The notes: generated by a model not told the origin, from the letters alone. 64,000 nucleotides of DNA from Taylorella equigenitalis ATCC 35865 (GCF_000276685.1 NC_018108.1:1364001-1428000), one strand, 5' to 3'. Positions 8,383-18,753 are shown, counted from the stretch's first letter. Translations and numbers: made by a program.

Positions 8383-9420
8383 ATGAGTTTTAATCCATAT
8401 CACTACGTTAGAAGATTCTTATTTAACATGAATGCAGAAGATGCGTCGGTTTGGACTCTAACTCAACTTAAAAAATATTCTAATAACCCTCTTTTAAGAA
8501 GATTTTTACAAAAATCCTATCCTCCATTAGAAGCTGAATTTATGGGCTTAAAAGTCAAAAACCCTGTTGGACTAGCTGCTGGTTTAGATAAAAATGGGGA
8601 TTATATAGATGTCTTAGGTGGATTAGGATTTGGTTTTCTTGAGATAGGCACGGTAACTCCTAGAGCTCAAGCTGGAAACCCTAGACCTAGACTATATCGT
8701 TTACCAGAACATAGTGCACTGATAAACCGTATGGGGTTTAATAATAATGGTTTAGAGGCGTTCATTAATAACATTAAAAACTGTAGATTTCAAAAGAATG
8801 GTGGGGTGCTTGGACTTAATATTGGCAAAAATGCCGATACCCCCATCGAAGAAGCATCATCAGATTACTTAATTTGTTTAGAGGGTGTTTATCCATATGC
8901 TGATTACGTAAGCATAAACATTTCATCACCTAATACTAAAAACCTTCGAGACCTACAAAATTCTAGCTCCTTGGCTGAACTACTTAAAACCTTGCACGAG
9001 CGACGTCTAGAGCTTCAAAAAAGATTTCATAGATATGTTCCTATCGCCTTAAAAATCGCACCTGACCTTGAATATGAACAAATCGACGAAATTGCTGAAT
9101 TAGTTATGAGTAATAATATTGAAGGTGTCATTGCCACAAATACAACGATCTCTAGATCTTCAATTTCGAGCCATGAATTTGCATCTCAAGCGGGTGGTCT
9201 TTCTGGTCCTATGCTTCATCAAATGTCAATTCGTGTAATTAAAAGATTGCGAAATTTACTAACTAGCGATAAGGCAATTATTGGGGTTGGCGGGATTCAA
9301 TCAGGTGATGCAGCCAAGGAAACCATTGATGCTGGGGCGAATGCCATTCAAATTTATACAGGATTAATTTATCACGGACCTCAGCTAGTAGAAGAGTGTC
9401 TTAATGCACTTAGAAAATGA
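8383..9420 (+). CDS. pyrD: dihydroorotate dehydrogenase (quinone), class 2
   Basis: Oxidises dihydroorotate to orotate in pyrimidine synthesis and passes electrons to membrane quinone. At 345 aa it has the class 2 N-terminal extension (YHYVRRFLFNMNAEDA) for membrane contact, then the FMN barrel. Visible motifs are NPVGLAAGLDKNG, EIGTVTPRAQAGNPRPRLYRL, NRMGFNNNG, GLNIGKNADTP, SINISSPNT with the catalytic Ser, ATNTT, and IGVGGIQSG. The ATG follows the Nudix gene by 2 bp, and the stop overlaps the next start by 4 bp (ATGA). Confidence 0.96.
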   Translation: MSFNPYHYVRRFLFNMNAEDASVWTLTQLKKYSNNPLLRRFLQKSYPPLEAEFMGLKVKNPVGLAAGLDKNGDYIDVLGGLGFGFLEIGTVTPRAQAGNPRPRLYRLPEHSALINRMGFNNNGLEAFINNIKNCRFQKNGGVLGLNIGKNADTPIEEASSDYLICLEGVYPYADYVSINISSPNTKNLRDLQNSSSLAELLKTLHERRLELQKRFHRYVPIALKIAPDLEYEQIDEIAELVMSNNIEGVIATNTTISRSSISSHEFASQAGGLSGPMLHQMSIRVIKRLRNLLTSDKAIIGVGGIQSGDAAKETIDAGANAIQIYTGLIYHGPQLVEECLNALRK

Positions 9421-9797
9421 TATTTACATCCCCTTTAAAACCGCAACTTCTTAAAATCTCTAATGCTTTAAAGTCCCACAGCACTGTAGTAGTTTGTTAT
9501 TGTGCTTTATGGTGTAGGACTTGTGTTGAATTTTATGAGGCATTTAAAAATTTGAGCCACGAGCGAAAGGAACTTTTCTTATGGGTCGATATTGAAGACG
9601 ACCCTGAGCTTTTGGATGATATAGATGTTGAAGATTTTCCAACTGTATTAATTCAACATAATGGTGAAAATTATTTTTTTGGAACAATATTACCCCATAT
9701 ACAACATTTAAATCGGCTGATAGATGCACAGGTAAAACCTAAGGAATTGGGTCCATCAGATTTAAATATTTTAATAAAAAATCTACTTCCTTCTTAG
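9417..9797 (+). CDS. thioredoxin-like protein
   Basis: A 126-aa cytoplasmic protein without a signal peptide. CALWCRTCVEF carries a WCxxC redox site at about residues 32-35, and VEDFPTVLI includes the cis-Pro of the thioredoxin fold. It is probably a thiol-disulfide oxidoreductase of unknown partner. The start overlaps the pyrD stop in ATGA, so translation is likely coupled. Its 3' end overlaps that of rhlE by 15 bp on the opposite strand. Confidence 0.8.
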   Translation: MIFTSPLKPQLLKISNALKSHSTVVVCYCALWCRTCVEFYEAFKNLSHERKELFLWVDIEDDPELLDDIDVEDFPTVLIQHNGENYFFGTILPHIQHLNRLIDAQVKPKELGPSDLNILIKNLLPS

Positions 9798-11111
9798 TAA
9801 AACTGGAATATTCTTATTTGAGATTTTAGTTTGACGCTCCTTCACTATTTCTATATCTGATTCCTCATCTTCATAGGGTTGATAGAAGAATTTATTTTTA
9901 GAATATTCTGCCTTAATAGATGCCAAACTTGTCTTCATATTGTGGCTCACACCATTTTTAAAAACATCAGGTATGCTTAAACTTAATTTTTGAAATTTCA
10001 ATCCAGTCAAGGTCTCAATTTCACTCAAACTCTTACCCTCTTCTGAAGAACATAATGATATGGCAATGCCCTTTTTCCCAGCCCTTCCAGTACGCCCTAT
10101 TCTGTGAACATAATCTTCTGACGTTGGAGGCAATTCATAATTAATTACAGCATCCACATCACTTATGTCTAAACCACGTGCAGCTACATCGGTAGCTACT
10201 AAGATATTACATTTTGAGCTTTTAAATAAATCCAAAGCTTTTGTCCTTTCTAATTGCGATTTATCTCCGTGCAAAGACTGAACAGCTAGATCATAATTAT
10301 TTAAAAGACGCTCTAGATTCTTACAGGTTACTTTACGATTAGAAAAAATAATCACATTATTAAAAGCACGAGAAGTTAAGATATAAACAAGTGCAGCGTT
10401 TTTATCTGATTCACTTACACTATATACTTCTTGTTTAATTGTTGAGGCAGTTGAATTATTAGAAGCTACAGTAATCTCTACTGGATTATTTAAAAATTTC
10501 TGAGCTAATGAGCGAATATTCTCGCTAAAGGTAGCGGAGTATAAAAGGCTTTGTCTTGATTTTGGTAGGTTAGATAAAATTCTAAGCAGGTCGGGCATAA
10601 AACCCATATCAAGCATTCTATCGGCTTCATCCAAAACAAGAAATTCGACTTGCGTTAAATTAACAGTTCGCTGCTCAATATGGTCCAATAGCCGTCCAGG
10701 CGTTGCTATGACGATATCAGCACCTCTCATGAGTTCCTGCTTTTGTGAATTGATATCTACGCCTCCATATATAAGAGAACATTTCAGAGGTAATCCATCT
10801 GAGTACAAGTTCACATTTTTTGAAATTTGTTCCGCTAATTCTCTTGTGGGCGTTAAGACTAACATCCTAACTGGATGCTTTGCAGGTGACGTACTATAGT
10901 TTGCTTTAGGTATTAATCTATTTAATATTGGCAATGTAAAAGCCGCTGTTTTCCCTGTACCTGTTTGAGCAGCCCCCATAATATCACGCCCTTCAAGAAT
11001 CGGCTCAAATGACAGAGCCTGAATGGGGGTCGCATATTCGTAACCTGTTTTAGAAATATTCTCCAATATTTTGGAATGAAAGCCAAAGTCTTTAAAATTT
11101 TTCTTATCCAT
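9783..11111 (-). CDS. rhlE: DEAD-box ATP-dependent RNA helicase, RhlE type
   Basis: All DEAD-box motifs are present in order: the Q motif (FGFHSKILENISKTGYEYATPIQ), AQTGTGKT, PTRELAEQ, TPGRLLD, LDEADRMLDMGF, SATF, FSNRKVTCKNL, LVATDVAARGLDI, and HRIGRTGRAGKKG. RhlE proteins unwind short RNA duplexes in ribosome assembly and RNA decay. The C-terminal tail is short and basic. It starts 8 bp inside the 3' end of the CtaG-like gene, so the two form a unit. Confidence 0.9.
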   Translation of the reverse strand: MDKKNFKDFGFHSKILENISKTGYEYATPIQALSFEPILEGRDIMGAAQTGTGKTAAFTLPILNRLIPKANYSTSPAKHPVRMLVLTPTRELAEQISKNVNLYSDGLPLKCSLIYGGVDINSQKQELMRGADIVIATPGRLLDHIEQRTVNLTQVEFLVLDEADRMLDMGFMPDLLRILSNLPKSRQSLLYSATFSENIRSLAQKFLNNPVEITVASNNSTASTIKQEVYSVSESDKNAALVYILTSRAFNNVIIFSNRKVTCKNLERLLNNYDLAVQSLHGDKSQLERTKALDLFKSSKCNILVATDVAARGLDISDVDAVINYELPPTSEDYVHRIGRTGRAGKKGIAISLCSSEEGKSLSEIETLTGLKFQKLSLSIPDVFKNGVSHNMKTSLASIKAEYSKNKFFYQPYEDEESDIEIVKERQTKISNKNIPVLLRRK

Positions 11112-11922
11112 TATTGGATCCTTTTGATGATCTGTGTAGCCATATTGCTAAAGCTGCTACGAATCCAAAGGACTCAATTACAGTTGCTGGCAACCACATG
11201 ATAAGACCACCTAGAGCTTGGTCTTCTGTAGGGCTCACTGGCAATGCCCTTCCACACAAATCAAATAACGGAAATAAATCCCTATCAGCAGAACTTACCC
11301 AAACACCAGCAATAATCTGAGGAATCATAGAAATAACAGGGGAAATAACTCTGGTTAAATGTTTCATGGCCGCAGGCTTATGAGGTCTTCTATCTAAAAT
11401 CATATGCCAATATAAAAAACCACTCACCACCACTGACCAATTCATAATTCGATACCAACTTTGGTCCAACATTGAATAAAATTGAATTGACGGAACTAAC
11501 CATATCAAAACTAAAAAAACAAACATAAATGGAACAAAATATTTATTTGTTCCTAACCAATATAAAATGGATCCAAATTTAGAATCCCAAAATTTATAAA
11601 TTTGCTTTCTAAAGTTAATAGGAAGTCCTGCCTTGAAAACTGGCAATGGGTAAGATGCCATAATAAAAATTGGAGCTAAATGGTGCAAAACCACATGCTG
11701 AGCTCTATGCACAAAAAACACCCTTTCTGCATAATAGTCTAAATGGGTATGAATAGCTAAATAGAGCATAATAAATCCAGACCAAAACAAAATTTTTCTT
11801 ATAAGATTTACTTTTATTTTGTTTTGACCTTTTATGAAAAGGAAGGCTCCTATAAAGAAAAGCACTAGCAAAGTAGGAGAAAACTCCCATGGCGTTAGCC
11901 ATTGCAATATACTTAAATTCAT
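11104..11922 (-). CDS. CtaG-like membrane protein (cytochrome oxidase assembly type)
   Basis: Multi-spanning membrane protein with the caa3_CtaG (PF09678-type) layout: conserved HTHLDYYAERVFFVHRAQHVVLHHLAP with several His residues, then PVF, and a Trp- and His-rich MNWSVVVSGFLYWHMILDRRP helix. Homologues help deliver copper or assemble haem-copper oxidases. No oxidase subunit gene lies nearby, so the target is unknown. I chose the ATG at 11922. The frame extends to a TTG at 11943, close to the divergent dusB start at 11953. Two-thirds of its residues are hydrophobic. Confidence 0.75.
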   Translation of the reverse strand: MNLSILQWLTPWEFSPTLLVLFFIGAFLFIKGQNKIKVNLIRKILFWSGFIMLYLAIHTHLDYYAERVFFVHRAQHVVLHHLAPIFIMASYPLPVFKAGLPINFRKQIYKFWDSKFGSILYWLGTNKYFVPFMFVFLVLIWLVPSIQFYSMLDQSWYRIMNWSVVVSGFLYWHMILDRRPHKPAAMKHLTRVISPVISMIPQIIAGVWVSSADRDLFPLFDLCGRALPVSPTEDQALGGLIMWLPATVIESFGFVAALAIWLHRSSKGSNNG

Positions 11923-11952
11923 ATTCAATCCATAAAAATCCAATTATTTTAA

Positions 11953-12933
11953 ATGAAAATCGGTCAATGGGAATTAGGAAATAATATTTTCGTTGCACCT
12001 ATGGCTGGTGTTACAGACAGACCATTTAGAAAACTTTGCAGAAAACTTGGTGCGGGTTATGCTGTGTCCGAAATGGCAGCTAGCAATCCACAATTATGGG
12101 ACAGTATAAAAACTGCCAGAAGGCTTGACCATAAAGGTGAAGTAGAACCGATAGCTGTTCAATTATTAGGCGCTGATCCCGATATGATGGCTCAAGCTGC
12201 TCTATTTAACATCTCAAAAGGGGCTAGGATCATTGATATAAATTTGGGTTGCCCTGCAAAAAAAGTATGTAATGTCGCATGTGGATCTGCATTGATGCGG
12301 GATTTAGGTAAGGTTGAATCGATACTGAAATCTGTTATTAAGATTTGCAATCCATACGATGTTCCAGTCACACTAAAAACTAGAACAGGTTGGGATCGAG
12401 AACATAAAAATGCACTTGAAATTGCTATGCTTGCAGAATCTTTGGGTGTTAGTGCAATAACAATACACGGAAGAACCAGGGCTGACTTATATACTGGAGA
12501 AGCTGAATATGAAACCATTAAAACTGTAAAAGAAAACATTGCCATCCCTGTTATTGCAAATGGAGATATAGACTCTCCCCAGAAAGCTAAATATGTATTA
12601 GACTATACGGGAGCTGACGGACTAATGATTGGTAGGGCTGCTCAGGGGAATCCATGGATATTTAAAGAAATTAATCATTATTTGAAAAATAATAAAATTT
12701 TTCCCCAACCCACATTTAGCGAAATGCAAACGGTTATACTTGAACATCTTGAAGAACACTACGAATTTTATGGTGAGGTTTCTGGAGTCAAAACCGCTAG
12801 AAAGCACCTCTCTTGGTATTTGGCACCTTTCCCACAAGCACAAGATTTTGTTAAGTCACTTCTCCTTATAGAAACTACTAAATCTCAGTATAGAGCTGTA
12901 GATCAATGGTTCAACCAACAAATTAATAAATAA
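11953..12933 (+). CDS. dusB: tRNA-dihydrouridine synthase DusB
   Basis: FMN enzyme that reduces uridines in tRNA D-loops. Motifs are VAPMAGVTDRPFRKLCRKLGAGYAVSEM, the catalytic NLGCPAKKVCNVACGSALM with its Cys, KTRTGWD, IHGRTRADLYTGEA, and GLMIGRAAQGNPWIF. At 326 aa it is full length. It is followed 1 bp later by fis, the conserved dusB-fis order in which fis is expressed from the dusB promoter. Confidence 0.95.
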   Translation: MKIGQWELGNNIFVAPMAGVTDRPFRKLCRKLGAGYAVSEMAASNPQLWDSIKTARRLDHKGEVEPIAVQLLGADPDMMAQAALFNISKGARIIDINLGCPAKKVCNVACGSALMRDLGKVESILKSVIKICNPYDVPVTLKTRTGWDREHKNALEIAMLAESLGVSAITIHGRTRADLYTGEAEYETIKTVKENIAIPVIANGDIDSPQKAKYVLDYTGADGLMIGRAAQGNPWIFKEINHYLKNNKIFPQPTFSEMQTVILEHLEEHYEFYGEVSGVKTARKHLSWYLAPFPQAQDFVKSLLLIETTKSQYRAVDQWFNQQINK

Positions 12934-12934
12934 A

Positions 12935-13195
12935 ATGACTGAAAGTTGTAACTCGATTCAGAAATCCTTACATCAAAATTTGGATAGATATTTCGCCTCC
13001 CTTGATGGGAACGATCCGTGTAATGTTTGGCATATGGTTATGTCCTCAGTGGAAAAATCACTTCTTGAAAAAATCATGGAGAAAACTGAAGGAAATCAAT
13101 CTAAAGCCTCTCAAATACTTGGTATTAACAGAAGTACTTTAAGAAAAAAATTAATTACTTATAACTTATTAGATAATCAAAACTATGACTATTAA
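12935..13195 (+). CDS. fis: Fis family DNA-binding protein
   Basis: An 86-aa Fis protein. An N-terminal dimerisation part leads to a C-terminal helix-turn-helix reading [30 protein letters not shown], the classic Fis signature. Fis bends DNA and influences rRNA transcription, recombination and nucleoid structure. It lies between dusB (1-bp gap) and purH (11-bp overlap), so it probably rises with the whole operon. Confidence 0.95.
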   Translation: MTESCNSIQKSLHQNLDRYFASLDGNDPCNVWHMVMSSVEKSLLEKIMEKTEGNQSKASQILGINRSTLRKKLITYNLLDNQNYDY

Positions 13196-14777
13196 AACCG
13201 CTCTTTTATCTGTCTCAGATAAATCTGGGATAGTTGAATTTGCTAAATCTCTAAATTCTAGAGGTATAAAGTTATTATCAACTGGTGGCACAGCTAAATT
13301 GTTGACTGATTCGGGACTACCTGTAATTGAAGTTTCCGAGCACACTGGTTCCCCTGAAATTCTTGAGGGTAGAGTTAAAACTCTGCACCCAAAAATTCAT
13401 GGCGGATTACTCGGACGAAGGGATAAAGAAGAACACATTGCCACCATGAAAGAACAAGGGATCGAGGCTATAGATTTATTAGTAGTAAATCTATATCCAT
13501 TTAAAGATGCAATTTCTGATCCTAATTGCACTTTCGAAAATGCAATAGAAAATATTGATATTGGTGGTCCTGCCATGTTGCGTGCAGCAGCTAAAAATCA
13601 CGGCAATCACGAAGGTGGTGTTACTGTAATCATCGATCCAAATGATTATGATGAGGTCTTGGATCAAATTGATAAGACTGGTGATACGACATATGCCTTG
13701 AGATTAAAATTAGCTTCTAAGGTTTATGCTCATACATCAGCTTATGACGGCATGATAGCCCAATATTTAACTAGTTTAGAGGAAACAGAACCTGTTGCTG
13801 ATTCTGTTCCTAAAAAATTAGAGTGGCCTTCTACATTAAGTATTCAAGCGGAAATTGGGCAGATTCTTAGATATGGAGAAAATCCACATCAAAAAGCTGC
13901 TTTTTATAAGGATAAGGGGACGACTTTAAGCGGTCTTTTATCAGCATTTAAACAACTTCAAGGAAAAGAGCTTTCATACAACAATATTGCAGACTCAGAT
14001 GCAGCATGGGAGTGCGTTAGACAATTTGAAGTTCCAGCATGCGTGATAGTTAAACACGCTAACCCATGTGGAGTTGCTATTGGGACTGATGCCTTAGATG
14101 CATACAAAAAAGCATTTAAAACCGATCCTACATCAGCATTTGGTGGGATAATTGCTTTCAATAGACCAGTGGATTTACCTGTTGCTGAAGAGGTAAGTAA
14201 GCAATTTATGGAAGTCTTGCTAGCTCCAGATTACCATCCAGAAGCTTTAGAATTCTTAAAAGCTAAGAAAAACGTGAGGGTACTAAAATTGCCACTTGGA
14301 CATGCACAAAATCCATATAACGTTCTCAGAGTTGGTGGTGGATGGCTAGTTCAAACACCTGATACCTCAAAAGAAAATGAATCGCAATTTAAAGTAGTAA
14401 CCAAAAATCACCCATCTGAAAAACAAATGGAGGATTTATTATTTGCATGGAAGGTTGCTAAGTTTGTTAAATCCAACACCATTGTGTTTTGCACTAATGG
14501 CATGACTATGGGTGTTGGTGCTGGTCAGATGAGTCGTTTAGATTCAGCTAGAATTGCATCAATTAAAGCTCAAGCTAATGGGCTTGATTTAAAAGGTACA
14601 GCCGCTGCATCTGATGCGTTCTTTCCGTTTAGAGATGCACTTGACGTTATTGTCTCACAAGGTGCTGACTGCATTATTCAGCCAGGCGGTAGCATTAGAG
14701 ATGATGAAGTGATTGCCGCAGCTGATGAGCATGGGATAGCTATGGTATTTACAGGAACACGTCACTTTAGACACTAA
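13185..14777 (+). CDS. purH: bifunctional AICAR transformylase / IMP cyclohydrolase
   Basis: Carries out the last two steps of IMP synthesis. The N-terminal cyclohydrolase (MGS-like) domain shows [37 protein letters not shown], and VVNLYPF. The C-terminal transformylase shows [55 protein letters not shown], and [12 protein letters not shown]. At 530 aa it is complete. It overlaps fis and is followed after 11 bp by ruvC. Confidence 0.97.
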   Translation: MTIKTALLSVSDKSGIVEFAKSLNSRGIKLLSTGGTAKLLTDSGLPVIEVSEHTGSPEILEGRVKTLHPKIHGGLLGRRDKEEHIATMKEQGIEAIDLLVVNLYPFKDAISDPNCTFENAIENIDIGGPAMLRAAAKNHGNHEGGVTVIIDPNDYDEVLDQIDKTGDTTYALRLKLASKVYAHTSAYDGMIAQYLTSLEETEPVADSVPKKLEWPSTLSIQAEIGQILRYGENPHQKAAFYKDKGTTLSGLLSAFKQLQGKELSYNNIADSDAAWECVRQFEVPACVIVKHANPCGVAIGTDALDAYKKAFKTDPTSAFGGIIAFNRPVDLPVAEEVSKQFMEVLLAPDYHPEALEFLKAKKNVRVLKLPLGHAQNPYNVLRVGGGWLVQTPDTSKENESQFKVVTKNHPSEKQMEDLLFAWKVAKFVKSNTIVFCTNGMTMGVGAGQMSRLDSARIASIKAQANGLDLKGTAAASDAFFPFRDALDVIVSQGADCIIQPGGSIRDDEVIAAADEHGIAMVFTGTRHFRH

Positions 14778-14788
14778 AGAGGACGAGA

Positions 14789-15337
14789 TTGCGGATTGTT
14801 GGCATAGATCCAGGGCTTAGATTTACTGGTTATGGCGTTATTGAAGCTTCCCAAAATGGACAGCTTCAATATGTCGCTAGCGGTACCATTGCCATCCCTA
14901 CTGATTTACCATTATATAAACGATTAGTACACATTATGGAAGGTGTTCAAGAAGTTATAGAACACTTTAATCCAAAGACTTCTTGCATTGAAGAAGTTGT
15001 AGTTAATAAAAACGGTAAAACTACGCTTTTATTAGGTCAAGCTCGTGGGGCAGCTCTTGTGACCCTTGCAAATCTTGGTCTAGAGGTTTTCGAATACCCT
15101 GCCCTTCAAATAAAAAAATCTGTAAGTAGTAATGGGCGGGCCCCAAAAGAACAAGTTCGCCAGATGGTAAAGTATATTTTGAATCTGAATAACATGCCTT
15201 CTTCTGATGCTGCGGATGCACTTGCATGTGCAATAACCCATGCTCATATGATCCCAACACTCGATTTACTTAAGATGCGAGATTTAGACACAAGTCATAC
15301 TGCTAGAATGAAAAGTGGTCGCATTAAATTCAAATAG
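14789..15337 (+). CDS. ruvC: Holliday junction endonuclease RuvC
   Basis: Dimeric nuclease that cuts Holliday junctions. VGIDPGLRFTGYG carries the first catalytic Asp, EEVVVNKNGKTTLLLGQARGAAL the middle acidic residues, and SSDAADALACAITH the last Asp. The start is a TTG at 14789 (reading MRIVGID); AGAGGA lies about 6 bases upstream and no ATG fits. At 182 aa it is standard. It is followed by ruvA, while ruvB is separated by two transporter genes. Confidence 0.95.
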   Translation: MRIVGIDPGLRFTGYGVIEASQNGQLQYVASGTIAIPTDLPLYKRLVHIMEGVQEVIEHFNPKTSCIEEVVVNKNGKTTLLLGQARGAALVTLANLGLEVFEYPALQIKKSVSSNGRAPKEQVRQMVKYILNLNNMPSSDAADALACAITHAHMIPTLDLLKMRDLDTSHTARMKSGRIKFK

Positions 15338-15345
15338 AGGTTTTG

Positions 15346-15921
15346 ATGATTAGTCGCTTAAAAGGAAAATTAATTTATAAATTTCCACCTACGGTATGTA
15401 TTGATATCGGAGGTATCGCATACGATGTTGATGTATCTCTAACTTCATTTTATGAGCTACCAGAAGTTGGTCAGGAGGTTACTCTATTTACACATTTGGC
15501 AGTTAGAGAGGATGCACACACTTTGTATGGCTTCATTTCCGAGGATGAGCGTGCGACATTTAGAACGCTGATTAAGGTAAATGGTATAGGATTTAAAAGT
15601 GCTTTAGGCATTCTTTCTGGTATGTCTCCAGATGCACTTTATAATGCAATCGAAGAGCAGGATTCCTCTCAACTAGAACGTGTCCCAGGTATTGGAAAAA
15701 AAACTGCCGCTAGAATTATCTTGGAACTAAAAGGTAAACTTCCCGAAATAAGCACACTAAATAACACAACATCAAATTTAAAAAATCATAACGATGTCCT
15801 GATTGCCCTTCTAAATTTAGGATATTCAGAAAAACAAGCAAAGTTAGCTATCAGCACCCTACCAAAAGATATAGATGCTTCAGAGGGTGTTCGCATTGCA
15901 CTTAGATCAATGGATAAATAA
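15346..15921 (+). CDS. ruvA: Holliday junction DNA helicase subunit RuvA
   Basis: Tetrameric junction-binding protein of the RuvABC resolvasome. MISRLKGKL opens domain I. Two helix-hairpin-helix segments follow (KVNGIGFKSALGILSG and VPGIGKKTAARIILELKGKL), and domain III (ALLNLGYSEKQAKLAI), which contacts RuvB, ends the protein. I chose the ATG at 15346, with GAGG 5 bases before it. A TTG one codon upstream is possible. ruvB would be expected next, but two TRAP permease genes intervene. Confidence 0.95.
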   Translation: MISRLKGKLIYKFPPTVCIDIGGIAYDVDVSLTSFYELPEVGQEVTLFTHLAVREDAHTLYGFISEDERATFRTLIKVNGIGFKSALGILSGMSPDALYNAIEEQDSSQLERVPGIGKKTAARIILELKGKLPEISTLNNTTSNLKNHNDVLIALLNLGYSEKQAKLAISTLPKDIDASEGVRIALRSMDK

Positions 15922-15926
15922 AAAAT

Positions 15927-16382
15927 TTGAAGTACTTATTTAATTTTTTACGCATAGTTTGCGTATTTTTATTGACATCTGCATTGATTGCAGGTTGCGG
16001 ACAAATATTAAGTAGATTTATTTTTATATCTCCTTCTGTTTGGACAGAAAGTTGGATAAGGTTTTCCATTATATGGTTGGTCTTTTGTGCATTGCCACTT
16101 GCTTTCGAGGACGGCAAAATGCTGAGGCTAAATTTTCTTAAATCATTAGTCTCTCAAAATGCAAGTAAAAGCATAAGCATAATTTCTATGACCATAAGTT
16201 TGTGCTTTCTTGTAGCATTGACAATCCTTGGTGTCATGATGTTTTTTAGAAGCCAAGAACAAATGCTTGCAGGTCTTGATATTTCAATATCATGGGCCTA
16301 TCTTGCCATTCCAGTTGGATCATCCTTGTCTGCTTTAGCTTTGATAGATAACCTACTGAAATCACGTTTCAAGGAAATGTAA
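15927..16382 (+). CDS. TRAP transporter small permease (DctQ type)
   Basis: A 151-aa protein with four membrane helices and the DctQ signature region around PSVWTESWIRFSIIWLVFCALPLAFEDGKMLRLNFL. DctQ subunits pair with DctM in TRAP carriers, which take up organic acids or sugar acids using an ion gradient. The start is a TTG 5 bp after ruvA. The stop overlaps the dctM start by one base (TAATG). The periplasmic binding protein (DctP) that gives the system its substrate is absent here, so the substrate cannot be predicted. Confidence 0.85.
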   Translation: MKYLFNFLRIVCVFLLTSALIAGCGQILSRFIFISPSVWTESWIRFSIIWLVFCALPLAFEDGKMLRLNFLKSLVSQNASKSISIISMTISLCFLVALTILGVMMFFRSQEQMLAGLDISISWAYLAIPVGSSLSALALIDNLLKSRFKEM

Positions 16383-17617
16383 TGCATTTAATGTTTGTCT
16401 CTATGCTTATATTTTTTGTGCTTACAGTACCTATAGATGTAGGCATCGGGTTTTCTGCTGTATTTGGATTAAAAATTGCAGATTTAAGTCCACTAGTTTT
16501 AGTCCAAAAATATTATGCATCTCTCGATAGTTTTCCACTAGCTACAATTCCATTTTTTATATTAACTGGTCAAATTATGCTTAGATCGGGCATTTCAGAA
16601 AGACTTATAGACTTTACTAAATGTCTTTTTGGCAATGTTCGAGGGGGCCTTGCGTGTACATGCATAATAACCAGTATGATTTTTGCCGCTATCGCTGGTT
16701 CAGGTGTAGCTACAACATTTGCGGTTGGTTCTATATTAATTCCTGCACTGGTGAAACGTGGATATTCAAGCGAATTTGCTACTTCACTTCAGGCTTGTGC
16801 TTCCGAACTGGGAGTTATTATTCCTCCCTCTGTTCCAATGATTTTGTATGCAGTATCTACACAGACAAATATTGTGGACTTATTTAGTGCTGGTTTTATT
16901 CCTGGAATTTTTATTGCTTTAATGCTATGCATATACTCCATTTGGTATGCCTCAAAAAAGAAAATAGATATTGCCGAATCAGAGTTTAAAGGTCAGCTCT
17001 TTGTCTATTTTAAAAAGGCATTTCTTGCACTTTTGCTTCCAATTATCGTTTTAGGAGGCATTTATGGGGGCATATTTACTCCCACAGAAGCATCGATAAT
17101 TTCTGTTATATATTCACTTTTAATTGCCACTATTTATGGTGCAATTGATAAAAAACTTATATCCGAGTCATTTGTTCACACTGCTATTTCAACTTCTGTA
17201 ATTTTGTTTTTAATAGCGAATGCTTCTGTATTAAGTTTTTTGATTAACTTCTCTGGAATCCCACAATCCTTAGGAATCTGGATCACAGAAACCTTTCAAG
17301 ACAAAATTCAGTTTTTGTTAGCCCTAAATATTCTACTATTTGTAATCGGAATGTTTGTTGAAACATCAGCCTCTATAGTTGTATTAGGACCTCTACTTCT
17401 TCCTGTAGCTTTAAAATTTGGTATTGACCCCATTCACTTTGGACTGATAGTAGTTGTAAACCTTGCCCTAGGTATGATTACGCCTCCATTTGGTGTTAAT
17501 TTGTTTGCTGCTTGCACTGTCTCTAACCTTCCAATTGAGAGAGTTATAAAATCACTTATACCTTTTGTTTTGCTATCATTTATTGCAGTACTAATTATTA
17601 CTTATCTACCACTATAA
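16382..17617 (+). CDS. TRAP transporter large permease (DctM type)
   Basis: A 411-aa membrane protein with about 12 helices. DctM marks are PLATIPFFILTGQIMLRSGISERLIDFTKCLFG, GGLACTCIITSMIFAAIAGSG, PPSVPMILYAVSTQT, GGIYGGIFTPTEAS, and GLIVVVNLALGMITPPFGVNLF. It forms the ion-coupled transport channel. It is translationally linked to the small permease before it, and ruvB starts 11 bp after it. The pair therefore interrupts the ruvAB unit without breaking transcription. Confidence 0.92.
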   Translation: MHLMFVSMLIFFVLTVPIDVGIGFSAVFGLKIADLSPLVLVQKYYASLDSFPLATIPFFILTGQIMLRSGISERLIDFTKCLFGNVRGGLACTCIITSMIFAAIAGSGVATTFAVGSILIPALVKRGYSSEFATSLQACASELGVIIPPSVPMILYAVSTQTNIVDLFSAGFIPGIFIALMLCIYSIWYASKKKIDIAESEFKGQLFVYFKKAFLALLLPIIVLGGIYGGIFTPTEASIISVIYSLLIATIYGAIDKKLISESFVHTAISTSVILFLIANASVLSFLINFSGIPQSLGIWITETFQDKIQFLLALNILLFVIGMFVETSASIVVLGPLLLPVALKFGIDPIHFGLIVVVNLALGMITPPFGVNLFAACTVSNLPIERVIKSLIPFVLLSFIAVLIITYLPL

Positions 17618-17628
17618 ATTGAGTTGTT

Positions 17629-18720
17629 ATGCCCATAATTCCTGACAATATTCAGTCTCCAAATAATAGAGGCATTATCCAAAACGATATTGCTGATTCA
17701 AGAGAGGATTCATTTGAAAAGGCTCTTAGACCCAAAACTTTGGATGATTACAAAGGGCAGGATAAAGTTTGCCAGCAACTAGAGATATTTATTAAAGCTG
17801 CAAAAAATAGAGGCGAAGCCCTTGACCACGTTTTGCTATTTGGTCCTCCTGGACTAGGTAAGACTACTCTTGCACATATTATTGCGAACGAAATGGGTAC
17901 TAAAATGCGTCAAACTTCAGGACCCGTTTTGGAAAAACCAGGTGATTTAGCAGCGATATTAACAAACCTCAATAAAAACGATGTGCTTTTTATCGACGAG
18001 ATTCATAGGCTATCTCCAGTCGTAGAAGAAATTCTCTACCCAGCTTTAGAAGACTTTCAAATTGATATTATGATTGGCGATGGTCCAGCAGCACGAAGCA
18101 TAAAAATTGATCTTCAACCATTTACTTTAGTGGGAGCCACAACTAGAGCTGGCATGCTGACAAATCCTCTACGAAATCGTTTCGGGATTATTTCTCGCTT
18201 AGAATTTTATTCAACAGAACATCTTGCTCATATTGTGACCCGCAGTGCAAGATTGCTTGGTGCAAATATAGAGGAAAAAGGTGCATTTGAAATTGCTCGA
18301 CGATCACGTGGTACGCCTCGCATTGCCAACAGATTATTAAGACGTGTAAGAGATTTCGCTGATGTTAAAAACAATGGTTTGATTTCAGATGAAATTGCAG
18401 CCGAAGCTCTTGGTATGCTTGAAGTTGATCCTATCGGTCTTGATAATATGGATAGAAGGCTACTAGAAGCGATTCTCTTAAAATTTCAAGGTGGACCTGT
18501 GGGCGTAGATAATTTGGCTGCAGCTATAGGCGAAGAAAGTCACACGATTGAAGAGATAATTGAGCCTTATTTAATCCAGCACGGGTTTATTCAAAGAACT
18601 CCAAGAGGTCGTATGGCGACTATTCACGCTTGGAACCATTTTAATTTAAATCCTCCCGCAGAAAAGCAGATAGAGCAACTTTCTATATTGAACTCCGATT
18701 TAGGATTAGGTTTAAAATAG
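17629..18720 (+). CDS. ruvB: Holliday junction branch migration ATPase RuvB
   Basis: AAA+ hexameric motor that drives branch migration together with RuvA. Motifs are [15 protein letters not shown], Walker [30 protein letters not shown], Walker B FIDEIHRL, sensor [37 protein letters not shown], and a winged-helix C-terminus ([12 protein letters not shown]). At 363 aa it is complete. Confidence 0.97.
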   Translation: MPIIPDNIQSPNNRGIIQNDIADSREDSFEKALRPKTLDDYKGQDKVCQQLEIFIKAAKNRGEALDHVLLFGPPGLGKTTLAHIIANEMGTKMRQTSGPVLEKPGDLAAILTNLNKNDVLFIDEIHRLSPVVEEILYPALEDFQIDIMIGDGPAARSIKIDLQPFTLVGATTRAGMLTNPLRNRFGIISRLEFYSTEHLAHIVTRSARLLGANIEEKGAFEIARRSRGTPRIANRLLRRVRDFADVKNNGLISDEIAAEALGMLEVDPIGLDNMDRRLLEAILLKFQGGPVGVDNLAAAIGEESHTIEEIIEPYLIQHGFIQRTPRGRMATIHAWNHFNLNPPAEKQIEQLSILNSDLGLGLK

Positions 18721-18753
18721 TTGGTATTAGTTTTAGTTAAATAAATAATTAAC

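Noticed and set aside
18721-18753. Possible thiamine (TPP) riboswitch before thiO
   Set aside because: Only 33 bp separate ruvB and thiO and no TPP aptamer core is present.
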